Of a DNA stretch of 64,000 bases, positions 35,368 through 44,861 are shown piece after piece. The notes below the pieces were generated by a model, which did not search any database, was not told where the DNA came from, and was given only the letters and a program-made list of their open reading frames with translations. The DNA comes from Alcanivorax sediminis (GTDB lineage Bacteria > Pseudomonadota > Gammaproteobacteria > Pseudomonadales > Alcanivoracaceae). Position 1 is the stretch's first letter, and each line of letters starts with the position of its first letter. A program made the translations under genes and the position numbers. The DNA lies in contig NZ_WIRE01000001.1 of the NCBI RefSeq assembly GCF_009601165.1, forward strand, positions 1,550,001-1,614,000. Reading direction: 5' to 3'.

Positions 35368-36159
35368 TTATTGCTCGTCTTGTGGCTGGCTGAGGTTGGC
35401 CAGGGCGACATAGTCCGCCACGCTGAGCTGGTCCGGGCGCAGGCCGGCATCGATGCCGGCCTCGGCAAACTGCTCCAGCGTTACCATGGATTTTAAACTA
35501 TTGCGGATCGCCTTGCGTCGTTGGGTGAAGGCCTGGGCGACCAGCCGGCGCAGATGATCCTCGTCGTTCGCCGGGTGGGGCGGGGTGGCGTAGGGAATCA
35601 GCCGCACCACCGCAGAATCCACCTTGGGTGGGGGACTGAACGCACCAGGAGGCACAAAGAACAGGTAATCTGCCTGACAGTGGTACTGCACCATGATCGA
35701 CAGACGGCCCCAGTCGCGGGTACCCGGGCTGGCCGTGAGGCGATCCACCACTTCCTTCTGCAGCATGAAGGTCATGTCGCTGATGGCGTCAGACTGGTCC
35801 AGCAGGTGGAAGATCAGTGGGGTAGAGATGTTGTAGGGCAGGTTGCCGATCACCCGCAGGGGTTTGTCCGCCGGCTTGAGGGTGCGGAAATCAAACTTCA
35901 GGGCATCGGACTCGTGAATGGTCAGCCGGTCGGGAGTGTTTTCTTGACGCAGCAGAGCAATCAGGTCCCGATCCAGCTCCACCACATGCAGGTGGGGAAT
36001 CTCTTCCAGTAGCGGGTAGGTCAGTGCGCCACGGCCAGGACCGATTTCCACCAGGGTATCGCCTTGCTGTAACCCGAGGGTCCGGATCATGCGGTCGACC
36101 AGATTGCGGTCGTGCAGGAAATGCTGCCCAAAGCGCTTGCGAGTGCGGTGTTCTGTCAT
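35368..36159 (-). CDS. rsmA: 16S rRNA dimethyladenosine transferase
   Basis: This 263-residue KsgA/RsmA enzyme dimethylates A1518 and A1519 of 16S rRNA. Visible are KRFGQHFLHD at the N-terminus, the SAM-binding VEIGPGRGALT near 38-48, and the catalytic NLPYNIST near 106-113. It precedes apaG by 25 bases and follows pdxA with one base between, indicating one operon. Confidence 0.97.
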   Translation of the reverse strand: MTEHRTRKRFGQHFLHDRNLVDRMIRTLGLQQGDTLVEIGPGRGALTYPLLEEIPHLHVVELDRDLIALLRQENTPDRLTIHESDALKFDFRTLKPADKPLRVIGNLPYNISTPLIFHLLDQSDAISDMTFMLQKEVVDRLTASPGTRDWGRLSIMVQYHCQADYLFFVPPGAFSPPPKVDSAVVRLIPYATPPHPANDEDHLRRLVAQAFTQRRKAIRNSLKSMVTLEQFAEAGIDAGLRPDQLSVADYVALANLSQPQDEQ

Positions 36160-36160
36160 G

Positions 36161-37156
36161 TCATGCGTCCTGTGGGGCGGCCAGATTCAGTGCCAGCCGG
36201 GTGGCGGCCACCAGGCTGCCCACCTTGGCCTTGCCGGTACCGGCCAGTTCGAAGGCGGTACCGTGGTCCACCGAGGTGCGAATAAAGGGCAACCCCAGGG
36301 TGATATTGATGGCTTCGCCGAAGCCGGCGTACTTGAGCACCGGCAGGCCTTGGTCATGGTACATGGCCAGTACCGCATCGTGCTTTTCAAGCAGGTGCGG
36401 CTGAAAGGCGGTGTCAGCGGGAACCGGGCCGGTCAGGTGAAAGCCCTGCTCGCGCAGTCGGTTCAGGGTCGGGATGATCACGTCCAGCTCTTCACGGCCC
36501 AGATGCCCGCCCTCACCCGCATGGGGGTTGAGACCCAGCACCAGAATACGGGGCTCCGCGATGCGGTATTTGCCAACCAGATCATCCCGCAGGATGGTCA
36601 GGGTGCGAATCAGGGAGTCCGGCGTGATGGCCTCCGGCACTTCGCTCAGGGGCAGGTGGGTGGTGGCCAGGGCCACGCGCAGATCCTGGGTGGCCAGCAT
36701 CATGACCACCTGATCCACGCCAGCCTGTTCGGCCAGAAATTCCGTATGCCCGGTGAAATCCGGGTCGGCGCCTTCGCAGATGATGTTCTTGGCCACCGGC
36801 GCGGTCACCATGGCCGAAAAGGTGCCATCCAGGCAGCCCTGCGCGGCGCGCTTGAGCATGTTCACGGTGCCCTGGGCGGTGGCCGGATCCGGCTTGCCGG
36901 CGGTGACTGGTGCCCCGGCCGGTGTGTGCCATACACACACCGATTCCGGCGTCAGGGGATCACGAATGACCGCCTCTCCCGGCTGCCAGTCCCTCAGGCG
37001 GGGCAGCATGCCCAGCTGCTCTGCACGTTGTTCCAGCACCGTCCGGTCGCCAATGAGTACCAGCGGTTGTTCGGGAAACAGGGCCGGCAGGGCCAGCGCC
37101 AGATCCGGGCCGATACCGGCCGGATCCCCATAGGTGACGGCAACAGGACGGGGCAT
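36161..37156 (-). CDS. pdxA: 4-hydroxythreonine-4-phosphate dehydrogenase
   Basis: This 331-residue enzyme of the DXP-dependent vitamin B6 pathway oxidises 4-phosphohydroxy-L-threonine. It contains YGDPAGIGPDLAL at the N-terminus, the metal-binding HTEFLAE segment, MYHDQGLPVLKYAGFG, and TSVDHGTAFELAGTGKA near the C-terminus. It lies in the usual place between surA and rsmA. Confidence 0.97.
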   Translation of the reverse strand: MPRPVAVTYGDPAGIGPDLALALPALFPEQPLVLIGDRTVLEQRAEQLGMLPRLRDWQPGEAVIRDPLTPESVCVWHTPAGAPVTAGKPDPATAQGTVNMLKRAAQGCLDGTFSAMVTAPVAKNIICEGADPDFTGHTEFLAEQAGVDQVVMMLATQDLRVALATTHLPLSEVPEAITPDSLIRTLTILRDDLVGKYRIAEPRILVLGLNPHAGEGGHLGREELDVIIPTLNRLREQGFHLTGPVPADTAFQPHLLEKHDAVLAMYHDQGLPVLKYAGFGEAINITLGLPFIRTSVDHGTAFELAGTGKAKVGSLVAATRLALNLAAPQDA

Positions 37157-37169
37157 GGCCTAGCGCCCG

Positions 37170-37197
37170 TTGCGTGCTGGGTGATGCGTGGAGTGAG
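37170..37197. repeat. 7-base-period array, GCGTG core
   Basis: The heptamers TTGCGTG, CTGGGTG, ATGCGTG and GAGTGAG fill most of the gap between surA and pdxA. The last unit is degenerate. Confidence 0.65.
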
Positions 37198-37203
37198 CCC
37201 GCG

Positions 37204-38532
37204 TCATAGGCGGATATCCACGTAGGATTCGCTGCGTTGTTCCTGCACCCAGATTTCCAGCTCTTCTTCGAAGCGGCGCTTTTGCAGGGCCTGCATGGCC
37301 TGCATGCGGCGGAACTCTTCGCTCATGTCCGCATCGCGGGTACCTTGCAACTGCAGGAAGTGCCAGCCGAACTGGGTCTCAAAGACCGGTGACACCTCTC
37401 CCTGCGGGGTGTTGAGCATCATCTCTTCGAACTCCGGCACCATTTCGCCACGGCTCACCCAGCCCAGCTCGCCGCCGTTACGGGCGCTGCCGGGATCATC
37501 GGAGTATTCCGCCGCGATAGTGGCAAAATCGGCAGCACCGCTGGCAACCTGATCTTGCAGTCGGGTGGCCTGGTCGCGGGCCTGCTCGTTGCTGGTCAGG
37601 GCATCGGCCTTGATCAACACGTGGCTCACCTGATACTGGGTAACCACCTTTTCGGCACCACCGCGACGGTCAATCATCTTGAGGATGTGGAAACCGGCGC
37701 CAGAGCGGATGGGGGCGGAGATTTCGCCTTTCTCCAGCTGAAGGGCGGCTTCCGAGAACAGGGTGGGCCACTGGGCCGCTGGTCGCCAGCCCAGATCGCC
37801 GCCTTCCAGCGCCTTGGGGCCATCGGACTGGGAGATGGCCAGCTGATGGAAGTCTTCGCCCTGGTTGAGGCGCGCCTCAATACTGTTGACCTTGCTGGTG
37901 GCCGCTTGCACTTCTTCCGGGCTGGCGCCTGCGGGGACGCGCACCAGAATATGGCCCAGGTGAAAATCCTCCTGGAACATCTGCTTGCCCATCTCCGATT
38001 CCAGGAAACGGTCCACTTCCCGGTCCGTCACGCGAATCCGGGAGGCCACGCTGCGCTGCTGCAGGCGCGAGATGATCATGTCCTCGCGGATCTGCTCGCG
38101 GAACTGGGGCCAGTCGTAGCCGTCCTGTTGCAGCGCCGCCGCAAAGCCTTCCAGGGTCATGTTGTTCTGGCGGGCAATACCGGCCAGCGCCTGGTTCAGG
38201 GAGGCTTCATCTACCTTGATGCCGCCGCGGTCAGCCAGCTGCAGCTGCACCCGCTCGAGAATCATGCGGTCCAGCACCTGTTCGCGCATCACCGCCGGGG
38301 GCGGCAGTGGCTGGTCTCTCTCCTGGAACTGCAGCGCAATGATATTGATGCGCTCATCCAGCTCACTGGCCATGATGGCGCCATCGTTCACCACCGCCAC
38401 AATCCGGTCCAGCATCTCCACCTTGGCGTTGCTGGTAAGTGGCATCAGCATCAGCAAGGTGGCAAACAGGGTGCCGAGCACGTGTTTTGCGTCAGGCATC
38501 CGGCGTCCGGCGTCTGGCGTAAACTTATTCAT
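37204..38532 (-). CDS. surA: Periplasmic chaperone/peptidyl-prolyl isomerase SurA
   Basis: This 442-residue periplasmic chaperone for outer-membrane proteins, LptD included, has a SurA N-domain from DRIVAVVNDGAIMASELDER and two parvulin domains (FHLGHILVRVP and YQVSHVLIKAD), then a C-terminal helix. The N-terminus is odd: residues 4-15 (FTPDAGRRMPDA) are encoded by a heptad repeat array. The hydrophobic signal core (VLGTLFATLLMLMPL) only follows, with cleavage after SNA. Met 12 in this stretch could be an alternative start. ATG 38532 overlaps the lptD stop by 8 bases. Confidence 0.95.
   Translation of the reverse strand: MNKFTPDAGRRMPDAKHVLGTLFATLLMLMPLTSNAKVEMLDRIVAVVNDGAIMASELDERINIIALQFQERDQPLPPPAVMREQVLDRMILERVQLQLADRGGIKVDEASLNQALAGIARQNNMTLEGFAAALQQDGYDWPQFREQIREDMIISRLQQRSVASRIRVTDREVDRFLESEMGKQMFQEDFHLGHILVRVPAGASPEEVQAATSKVNSIEARLNQGEDFHQLAISQSDGPKALEGGDLGWRPAAQWPTLFSEAALQLEKGEISAPIRSGAGFHILKMIDRRGGAEKVVTQYQVSHVLIKADALTSNEQARDQATRLQDQVASGAADFATIAAEYSDDPGSARNGGELGWVSRGEMVPEFEEMMLNTPQGEVSPVFETQFGWHFLQLQGTRDADMSEEFRRMQAMQALQKRRFEEELEIWVQEQRSESYVDIRL
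38489..38523. repeat. 7-base-period array inside the surA start
   Basis: Five heptamers GCGTCAG, GCATCCG, GCGTCCG, GCGTCTG, GCGTAAA lie on the plus strand and are read through, on the minus strand, as codons 4-15 of surA. Seven is not a multiple of three, so the translated sequence does not repeat visibly. Confidence 0.75.
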
Positions 38533-40804
38533 ATTCTCTCCTGTAACCCGGGATGCTGCGTTCCAGCAGGGAATCCACCTGCCCGCCAAAGCCACCCAGG
38601 CCAATCATCTGAATCTGGAACCAGATCGTGCTGTCGCCTTCCACGTCGCCGTCACCATCTTCATCGGTGAGCTCGCGCTGGCTGAGCAGACGCAGTTTCC
38701 AGCAGCAGTTGCGGTATTCCGCGCCGGCCATGGTTTCCAGTGTGCGTTTGTTTTCCAGGTCGTACATCCAGCGTCCTACCACACGCCAGTGGCGGTGAAT
38801 GGGAAGAATGGCGCTGATTTCCGATTCCTGAATGTCGTCGGCGGGACGGTCGTGGTAGCCCACATTAAAGACCCGCCGCTCACGGTCGTTATAGCCAATC
38901 TGGAAGTTGGAGCGTTCGCGCTCATTCTCTTCCAGATCCCATTGCGCTTCAGTGTAGAGGTACCAATCGCTGGCAAAGTTCCATCGGGCATCGCCCACCA
39001 GTGGGGTCTGGTCGTCGGTGGGGTCTTCCAGCGGGTCGTCGGTGAGCACTTCACGGTCTTCGAAATAGAAACCCTGGGCCACCCGCAGGCGCAACTGCTC
39101 GCGGCCGGAGGCATCGTGCAGGAAGCGGCTGGTCAGACCCAGCGCCAGTTTTTCCTCATCGCCGATACGGTCATAGCCGATAAAGCGGTTCTCGCGGAAC
39201 AGGGCGTTGTAGGAGAAGGTCACTTCCCGGGTATCAAAGTTGGGCAGTTCGCTCTGGTCTTCGTAGCCGACTTTATTGAAGAACAGACGTGGCTCCAGGG
39301 TCTGGGTGTAGCTGGTGCCGAACCAGTTGGTGGGGCGCTCGAAGATCAATCCGGAATCCAGGCTGGCGCCCCAGGTGGTGATCTCGGGGTTTTCTTCGTC
39401 AGTGGCGTCTACGTTATCCAGCTTGTACTGGGTGTGATAGACCCGCCCACGGGGCTCCAGGTAACTCCAGGAATTCTGCAGGCGCAGGCTCAGGGCCGGG
39501 GCGGCGTGGCCGCGCAGGCCGGTGGCCTTGCCGCTGTCGTCGGAGCTGCTGCGCTCGAAGGCGGTGAAATCAGACAGCCACAGGCCCTTGAGGGGGCCAA
39601 TCAGGCTCGGGTCGCCGGACAGTTGCAGCTGCGGCAGGCGGCGGTAGGGCAGGTCCTGATCGGCCAGGGTCGGGTCGATGGTCTGCCAGGACTGCATGCG
39701 CCCGAGCATGTCCCAGGTGCGGCCGTAGTAGCGAGCTTCTGCCAGTCGTGGCAGGTGGGTCTGGGAGCTGATCTCCAGACCGGTGTCCAGATCCTTGAAA
39801 TAGAAGTCATCGGACACGTAATTGAAGTCGGTGCTCAGGTTCCAGCGGCCCACATTACCATTGTGGGTCCAGCGGCCTACCTGGCGGTCTTCATCATCGA
39901 ACTTGCGATCGTTGAAGAGGACGCCGTAGCTCAGATCACCTGAACCCAGCGGTGTCAGGTAGCGGAACTCGGTATCGACCCCGCTGCCACGGCCATCGAT
40001 AAAGCGCGGCGCCAGGGTGGCATCCATCTGCGGGTGGATATTGATGTAGATGGGTTGGGAAATATCCAGGCCGTTGTCATCACCAATGGCAATGGTGGGG
40101 AACAGCAGCCCGGTCTTGCGCCGGTCATCGATGGGGAAGGTGATCCAGGGCAGCCAGAACACCGGAGTGCTCTTCACCTTGAGGACCACATTCTCCGCTT
40201 CCCCCCAGCCTTTCTCGCGATCCAGGAAGATACGCTTGCCATGCAGCGACCAGCCATTGGAGCCCGGGGCGCAGGTGGTGTAGCTGCCATTGGTAATGGT
40301 GGTGGTATTGTCGTTGATGTAGATGTAGTCCGCGCTGCCCCGCGAGGAAATATCGAACAGCGCATAGCGGACACCCTGCAGGCTGCCTTCCCGGCGGCGG
40401 GTCTGGCCGCTCATGTTATCGGCAATAAAGGTGGCCTGGTCGCTTTCCAGGCGCATTCCGCTTTCCAGCTCGTATTTGCCGGTAGACTGGTCCAGCCTGG
40501 CGCTGTCGGTGGTGATCCGGCGGCCGGGCTGTTCGATCAGCACATCGCCATCAAGGGAAATCAGCCCATCCTGGGTCAGGGTAGAATGATCGGCAGTCAC
40601 TACGGTGTCGCTGCCTTCTACCGGCAGGCCCACGCTGGGGTTGTAGTACATGCCGCCACACCAGTCCGGCACAGTGCGTTGCTGTACGGGAGGGAACGTG
40701 GCCATTTCTTCGCGGTCAACCCAGTTAAGGTCGTTGTCCGCGGCACTGGCCCCGGCCAGCAATAGCAGGGCGGGTAATAGAATTCGTTGTGTGGGCAGTG
40801 GCAT
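38525..40804 (-). CDS. lptD: LPS-assembly protein LptD
   Basis: This 759-residue outer-membrane protein, with LptE, inserts lipopolysaccharide into the outer leaflet. A signal peptide ends with GASA near residue 21. The LptA-like N-domain follows (VVTADHSTLTQDGLISLDGD), then the large LptD barrel. Disulfide-forming cysteines are visible: DWCGG near the N-terminus and the adjacent pair NCCW near the C-terminus. It heads the surA-pdxA-rsmA-apaG-apaH operon and is divergent from amgK. ATG 40804 is chosen because it puts the signal peptide at the N-terminus; the frame is open upstream. Confidence 0.97.
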   Translation of the reverse strand: MPLPTQRILLPALLLLAGASAADNDLNWVDREEMATFPPVQQRTVPDWCGGMYYNPSVGLPVEGSDTVVTADHSTLTQDGLISLDGDVLIEQPGRRITTDSARLDQSTGKYELESGMRLESDQATFIADNMSGQTRRREGSLQGVRYALFDISSRGSADYIYINDNTTTITNGSYTTCAPGSNGWSLHGKRIFLDREKGWGEAENVVLKVKSTPVFWLPWITFPIDDRRKTGLLFPTIAIGDDNGLDISQPIYINIHPQMDATLAPRFIDGRGSGVDTEFRYLTPLGSGDLSYGVLFNDRKFDDEDRQVGRWTHNGNVGRWNLSTDFNYVSDDFYFKDLDTGLEISSQTHLPRLAEARYYGRTWDMLGRMQSWQTIDPTLADQDLPYRRLPQLQLSGDPSLIGPLKGLWLSDFTAFERSSSDDSGKATGLRGHAAPALSLRLQNSWSYLEPRGRVYHTQYKLDNVDATDEENPEITTWGASLDSGLIFERPTNWFGTSYTQTLEPRLFFNKVGYEDQSELPNFDTREVTFSYNALFRENRFIGYDRIGDEEKLALGLTSRFLHDASGREQLRLRVAQGFYFEDREVLTDDPLEDPTDDQTPLVGDARWNFASDWYLYTEAQWDLEENERERSNFQIGYNDRERRVFNVGYHDRPADDIQESEISAILPIHRHWRVVGRWMYDLENKRTLETMAGAEYRNCCWKLRLLSQRELTDEDGDGDVEGDSTIWFQIQMIGLGGFGGQVDSLLERSIPGYRREYE

Positions 40805-40894
40805 CAGCTGCTCAGAACAGGTAAAAAGGCCGTTTTGCACAGTCGCGGGTAACCCGCGCTGTAAAAGCGGCAGTGTAATGGAACAAGGAAGGCA

Positions 40895-41893
40895 ATGCAG
40901 CCTGATAAAAGTAATTCTCACGTAGATCTGCGTAAGCAGGCACTGGACAAGTGGGTGAGTGCTCACCTAGGCGCCACGCTGGAAGGCGTGCCAGCCTCCG
41001 CTGACGCCAGCTTTCGCCGCTATTTCCGCTATGAGCATGCCGGGCAGACCCTGGTGGCCATGGATGCTCCCCCGGAGCAGGAAGACTGCCGTCCCTTTAT
41101 TGATGTGGCCGGGCGCCTGAAAGACGCCGGCGTGCATGTGCCCGACATTCTCCTGCAGGATCTGGCCCACGGCTTCCTGCTGCTCTCGGACATGGGCACC
41201 CAGACCTGGCTCAAGGCGCTCACCGAGGCCAATGCCGACGACTGGTACGCCGCGGCCATCGATACCCTCATCACCATGCAGCTGCACACCCGCACGGAAG
41301 GCCTGCCGGAATACGACGAGGCCCTGCTGCAGCGCGAGCTGGAGCTATTCCCCCAGTGGTACCTGTTCCGCCACCGTGACATGGTGATCACCGGTGAGCT
41401 GCGTCAGCGCCTGGACAAGGTCTTCGATCTGCTGATTAACGCTGCCCTGGCCCAGCCCAAGGTGTTTGTGCACCGCGACTATATGCCTCGCAACCTGATG
41501 GTCTCCGAGCCCAACCCGGGCGTGATCGATTTTCAGGATGCGGTGGCCGGGCCCATCACCTATGACGTGATCAGCCTGTTCAAGGATGCCTTCCTGAGCT
41601 GGCCGGACGAGCGCGTGCAGGGCTGGCTGCGCCAGTACCACCAGAAAGCGCTCACCGCGGGCCTGTCGGTGCCGGAGGCCTTTGATGACTTCCTGCGGGA
41701 CTGCGACCTGATGGGCGCCCAGCGCCACATCAAGGTGATCGGCATCTTTGCCCGTATCTGCCACCGCGATGGCAAGCCCACTTACCTGGGTGATGTGCCG
41801 CGCTTCTTCGCCTACCTGCGTACCGTGATTGCCCGCCGCCCGGAGCTGGCAGACCTGCAGTGGGTGCTGGACGAGATCGAGGGCAACGAGTGA
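40895..41893 (+). CDS. amgK: N-acetylmuramate/N-acetylglucosamine kinase
   Basis: This 332-residue aminoglycoside-phosphotransferase-fold kinase has a nucleotide-binding N-lobe (DASFRRYFRYEHAGQTLVAMDAP, first 20 shown in the protein near 37-56). Its catalytic loop VHRDYMPRNLM lies near 192-202 and the metal-binding IDFQDAVAGP near 210. In pseudomonads AmgK phosphorylates MurNAc at C1 in a recycling route that bypasses de novo UDP-MurNAc synthesis and is encoded with MurU next to lptD, as here. Confidence 0.92.
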   Translation: MQPDKSNSHVDLRKQALDKWVSAHLGATLEGVPASADASFRRYFRYEHAGQTLVAMDAPPEQEDCRPFIDVAGRLKDAGVHVPDILLQDLAHGFLLLSDMGTQTWLKALTEANADDWYAAAIDTLITMQLHTRTEGLPEYDEALLQRELELFPQWYLFRHRDMVITGELRQRLDKVFDLLINAALAQPKVFVHRDYMPRNLMVSEPNPGVIDFQDAVAGPITYDVISLFKDAFLSWPDERVQGWLRQYHQKALTAGLSVPEAFDDFLRDCDLMGAQRHIKVIGIFARICHRDGKPTYLGDVPRFFAYLRTVIARRPELADLQWVLDEIEGNE

Positions 41894-42555
41894 AGGCCAT
41901 GATCCTGGCGGCGGGCTACGGCACACGCATGCGGCCCCTCACCGATCACACCCCCAAGCCCCTGCTGCAGGCAGGGGGCAAGGCACTGATCGAATACCAC
42001 ATCGAGAAACTGCGCGATGCGGGCATCGAATCGCTGGTGATCAACACGGGCTGGCTGGGCGACAAGCTGGCCGACGCCCTGGGGGATGGCAGCCGCTACG
42101 GCATCCCCATTGCCTGGTCCCACGAAGGCACCCCGCTGGAAACCGCCGGCGGCATCAAGCGCGCCCTGCCGCTGCTGGGGGATGAGCCCTTCCTGCTGGT
42201 CAACGGCGACATCTGGACCGATTTCGACTTCCGGCCGTTGCTGGCGGAGCGCCCCGATCCCGTCCACCTGGTACTGGTGGATAACCCCGAGCATCACCCC
42301 AAGGGCGATTTCCATCTGACAGACGGGGGCCGCTTGCGCGATAATACCGAGCCCAGACACACCTACGCCGGCATCGGCCGCTTTGATCCGGCCCTGTTTG
42401 CTGCGCTGCCGGAAGGCGAAGCCAAACTGGCCCCGCTGCTGCGCGCCGCCATGGCGGAAGACGCCGCCAGCGGCGAGCACCACCCCGGCCAGTGGTGGGA
42501 CATCGGCACCCCGGAACGTCTGGACGAACTGGACCGGTTACTGAAGAGCGCCTGA
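41890..42555 (+). CDS. murU: N-acetylmuramate 1-phosphate uridylyltransferase
   Basis: This 221-residue sugar nucleotidyltransferase has the signature MILAAGYGTRMRPLT at the N-terminus, PKPLLQAGGKALIEYHI, LVNGDIW and WWDIGTPERL. It uses MurNAc-1-phosphate made by AmgK and UTP to give UDP-MurNAc. The GTG start at 41890 overlaps the amgK stop (GTGA), so the two are translationally coupled. Confidence 0.93.
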   Translation: MKAMILAAGYGTRMRPLTDHTPKPLLQAGGKALIEYHIEKLRDAGIESLVINTGWLGDKLADALGDGSRYGIPIAWSHEGTPLETAGGIKRALPLLGDEPFLLVNGDIWTDFDFRPLLAERPDPVHLVLVDNPEHHPKGDFHLTDGGRLRDNTEPRHTYAGIGRFDPALFAALPEGEAKLAPLLRAAMAEDAASGEHHPGQWWDIGTPERLDELDRLLKSA

Positions 42556-42576
42556 TACAGCGCCGAAACCAGTTTT

Positions 42577-42696
42577 GTAGGAGCGGTGGTTCCACCGCGA
42601 TGAATCGAGAGTGACGAGTTGCGAGTAACGAGTGTCGAAAGGCCAAACCGGCGCTTTTGATCTTGCTTTTCGCGACTCGATACTCGTCACTCGCCA
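42577..42696. repeat. REP palindrome plus CGAG heptad arrays
   Basis: A REP element at 42577-42602 (GTAGGAGC followed by GGTGG-TT-CCACC) is followed by two arrays. The left array at 42612-42639 reads TGACGAG, TTGCGAG, TAACGAG, TGTCGAA. The reverse array at 42670-42696 reads TCGCGA, CTCGATA, CTCGTCA, CTCGCCA. The block fills the murU-rpe gap. Confidence 0.75.
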
Positions 42697-42718
42697 CTGT
42701 CTTTACTGAGGAATACGC

Positions 42719-43393
42719 ATGCCCAAGCAGGATTACCTGATCGCCCCTTCCATCCTTGCCGCCAACTTTGCTCGTTTGGGGGAAGAGTGCGACAACGTAT
42801 TGGCCGCGGGCGCTGACGTGATTCACTTCGACGTGATGGACAACCATTACGTACCCAACCTCACCATCGGCCCCATGGTCTGCAAGGCCCTGCGCGACCA
42901 CGGCATCACCGCTCCCATCGATGTGCACCTGATGGTGAGCCCGGTGGACGACCTGATCGGCATGTTCGCTGAAGCGGGTGCCAGCTACATCACCTTCCAC
43001 CCGGAAGCCAGCCAGCACGTGGATCGCTCCCTGCAGCTGATCAAGAGCCACGGCTGCAAAGCCGGCCTGGTGCTCAACCCGGCCACCCGCCCGGATTGCC
43101 TGGAATACGTGATGGACAAGCTGGACATGATCCTGCTGATGAGCGTGAACCCCGGCTTCGGCGGCCAGAAGTTTATCCCCTCCACCCTCGACAAGACCCG
43201 CGCCGTGCGCCAGATGATCGACGCCAGCGGCTACGATATCCGCCTGGAAGTGGACGGCGGCGTCTCCGAAAAGAACATCCGCGAAGTGGCCGCCGCCGGT
43301 GCCGACACCTTTGTGGCCGGCTCCGCCATCTTCGGCAAAGACGACTACGCCAGCGTCATCCAGCAAATGCGCGAAGAACTCGCCCAGGCGTAA
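42719..43393 (+). CDS. rpe: Ribulose-phosphate 3-epimerase
   Basis: This 224-residue TIM-barrel enzyme interconverts ribulose-5-phosphate and xylulose-5-phosphate. It shows [15 protein letters not shown], the metal-binding [46 protein letters not shown] and the phosphate-binding [11 protein letters not shown]. In many pseudomonads it is followed by gph and trpE. Here trpE is 19.6 kb away and gph is absent from the interval. Confidence 0.97.
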   Translation: MPKQDYLIAPSILAANFARLGEECDNVLAAGADVIHFDVMDNHYVPNLTIGPMVCKALRDHGITAPIDVHLMVSPVDDLIGMFAEAGASYITFHPEASQHVDRSLQLIKSHGCKAGLVLNPATRPDCLEYVMDKLDMILLMSVNPGFGGQKFIPSTLDKTRAVRQMIDASGYDIRLEVDGGVSEKNIREVAAAGADTFVAGSAIFGKDDYASVIQQMREELAQA

Positions 43394-43408
43394 GCCGCGA
43401 AGCCCTCT

Positions 43409-43596
43409 GTAGGAGCGCCGCTCGCGGCGTGATAGCCCAACCTCAGAAGCGAGCCACGAGTTTCGAGTTGCGAAAACCTTTCCGCGCGGAATACGTTTTT
43501 GCCCTTCGAAACTCGCTTCTCGCAACTCGAAACTATGGTGATCGCGCCGCGAACGACGCTCCTGATCTTCTGTAGGAGCCCATGCTTGCATGGCGA
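43409..43596. repeat. REP palindromes enclosing CGAG heptad arrays
   Basis: The outer REP arms are at 43409-43433 (GTAGGAGCGCCGCTCGCGGC) and 43540-43564 (inverted). Inside are a left array at 43447-43474 (AAGCGAG, CCACGAG, TTTCGAG, TTGCGAA) and a right array at 43506-43532 (CTCGCTT, CTCGCAA, CTCGAAA). A further REP (GTAGGAGCCCATGCTTGCAT) lies at 43572-43596. Confidence 0.78.
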
Positions 43597-43703
43597 AGGT
43601 TCCGGGCAATGGCCTGCTTGCCCAGTACACCGGTAGGCGTTTCCTCGGAACCTTCCCTTGTGACTGTTGCCAAACTCGGCAAGTCAGCAATCACACACTC
43701 TCC

Positions 43704-44249
43704 ATGCCCTTTAAACCGGTCTCCCACTCAACATCTCTCGCAACGATGCTCTTCTGCATTGCGTTAAGCGCCTGCGCCACAAAAAACATCCCGCCAGTAC
43801 AAGACGCGTCACCCGCAAACGAACCCCAACCCCCAAAAGACGACAACACCACCGCCGAACTCCTCACCTCCGACAACTTCCTCCTCAACAGCCTCCTTGC
43901 TCAAAAAGAAGACTGGCAAGGCGTCCCCTACCGCTATGGCGGCCTCAGCACCAAAGGCGTGGACTGCTCCGGCTTCGTCTACCTCACCTTCCTATCTCAA
44001 CTGAACATGCACGTGCCGCGCACCACGGCTGAATTACTAAAAGAAGGCGAGCCCGTCGCCCGCAACGAACTGACTGTCGGCGACCTGGTGTTCTTTCGCT
44101 TATCGCGCGGCAATCGGCATGTGGGAATCTATCTGGGTGATGACTCATTTCTACATGCGTCGGTGAGTAATGGCGTTATGCAATCGTCGCTGGGGAATCC
44201 GTATTGGCGGGAGCGGTATTGGCAGGCGAGACGGCTGGTGGGGCGGTAG
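43704..44249 (+). CDS. NlpC/P60 family lipoprotein
   Basis: This 181-residue protein has a lipoprotein signal (lipobox ALSAC, Cys near residue 24) and an NlpC/P60 peptidase domain. Catalytic Cys lies in VDCSGFVYL, His in NRHVGIYLG and a second His in LHASVSNGV. Members cleave peptidoglycan stem peptides, typically the D-Glu-meso-DAP bond. The N-terminus resembles Spr/MepS-type proteins. ATG 43704 places the signal correctly; the frame extends upstream into REP sequence. Confidence 0.88.
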   Translation: MPFKPVSHSTSLATMLFCIALSACATKNIPPVQDASPANEPQPPKDDNTTAELLTSDNFLLNSLLAQKEDWQGVPYRYGGLSTKGVDCSGFVYLTFLSQLNMHVPRTTAELLKEGEPVARNELTVGDLVFFRLSRGNRHVGIYLGDDSFLHASVSNGVMQSSLGNPYWRERYWQARRLVGR

Positions 44250-44402
44250 TTGGCGCTCCTGTTTTTACACGCGCACAAGTTGAATTTGTAGGATTTGGCT
44301 TACATAAATTTGTAAGTAGTTGAGTTAATGTTGTTTCTTAAAAATAGAGCGAGGGCTGTAAGCCCTGGCGCGTATGTTTCTTATTGGGGAAAGGTTAGAG
44401 GA

Positions 44403-44861
44403 ATGCAGTGTAAATCTTGCGGTGCGGAAACCGTAGAGGGCTGGGGTGGTACCCCAATGGAGTTTTGTAAAGAATGCGAACCCAACCAGAGCGGGGTCGC
44501 TGTAAGCGAAAATTTAAAGAGCGGAAGCAAAGATAAATTCCATGCCGCTATTGTTTTTAATAAATTACTATTTGGCATTTATCTTCTTGTAACCCTGATG
44601 CTTTTGGCGTCTTTTTTTTCGGACGGTGTGGCAGAGAGTATTGGGTCGGGCATGACTGACTATGATGCAATCAAGGGTGCTCTGATTGGCGGATTGATGG
44701 CTCTCTTGCATTATGTTGTGGTTTTGGGGATCAAGAAAGAGAAGCCTTTGGCTGTTGCTTTTACTCTTCTCGTTAGTTTTCTGTGCTTGCTTTGGTTTCC
44801 TATAGGTACGGTGGTCGGTGGGGTTGTTATCTATTCGATTGTGAAAAACTGGCGATTTTAG
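44403..44861 (+). CDS. Zinc-ribbon membrane protein of unknown function
   Basis: This 152-residue protein starts with a short zinc ribbon (MQCKSCGAE then FCKEC near 22-26, two Cys pairs). A hydrophilic linker follows, then about three or four hydrophobic helices from residue 55 on. No family is recognised. ATG 44403 has AGAGGA upstream. AT-rich composition here and in the following genes suggests recent acquisition. Confidence 0.6.
   Translation: MQCKSCGAETVEGWGGTPMEFCKECEPNQSGVAVSENLKSGSKDKFHAAIVFNKLLFGIYLLVTLMLLASFFSDGVAESIGSGMTDYDAIKGALIGGLMALLHYVVVLGIKKEKPLAVAFTLLVSFLCLLWFPIGTVVGGVVIYSIVKNWRF

Noticed and set aside
42612-42696. Covariation between facing heptad arms
   Set aside because: The fixed CGAG/CTCG cores pair, but most variable triplets in the two arms do not match, so compensatory change is not supported.
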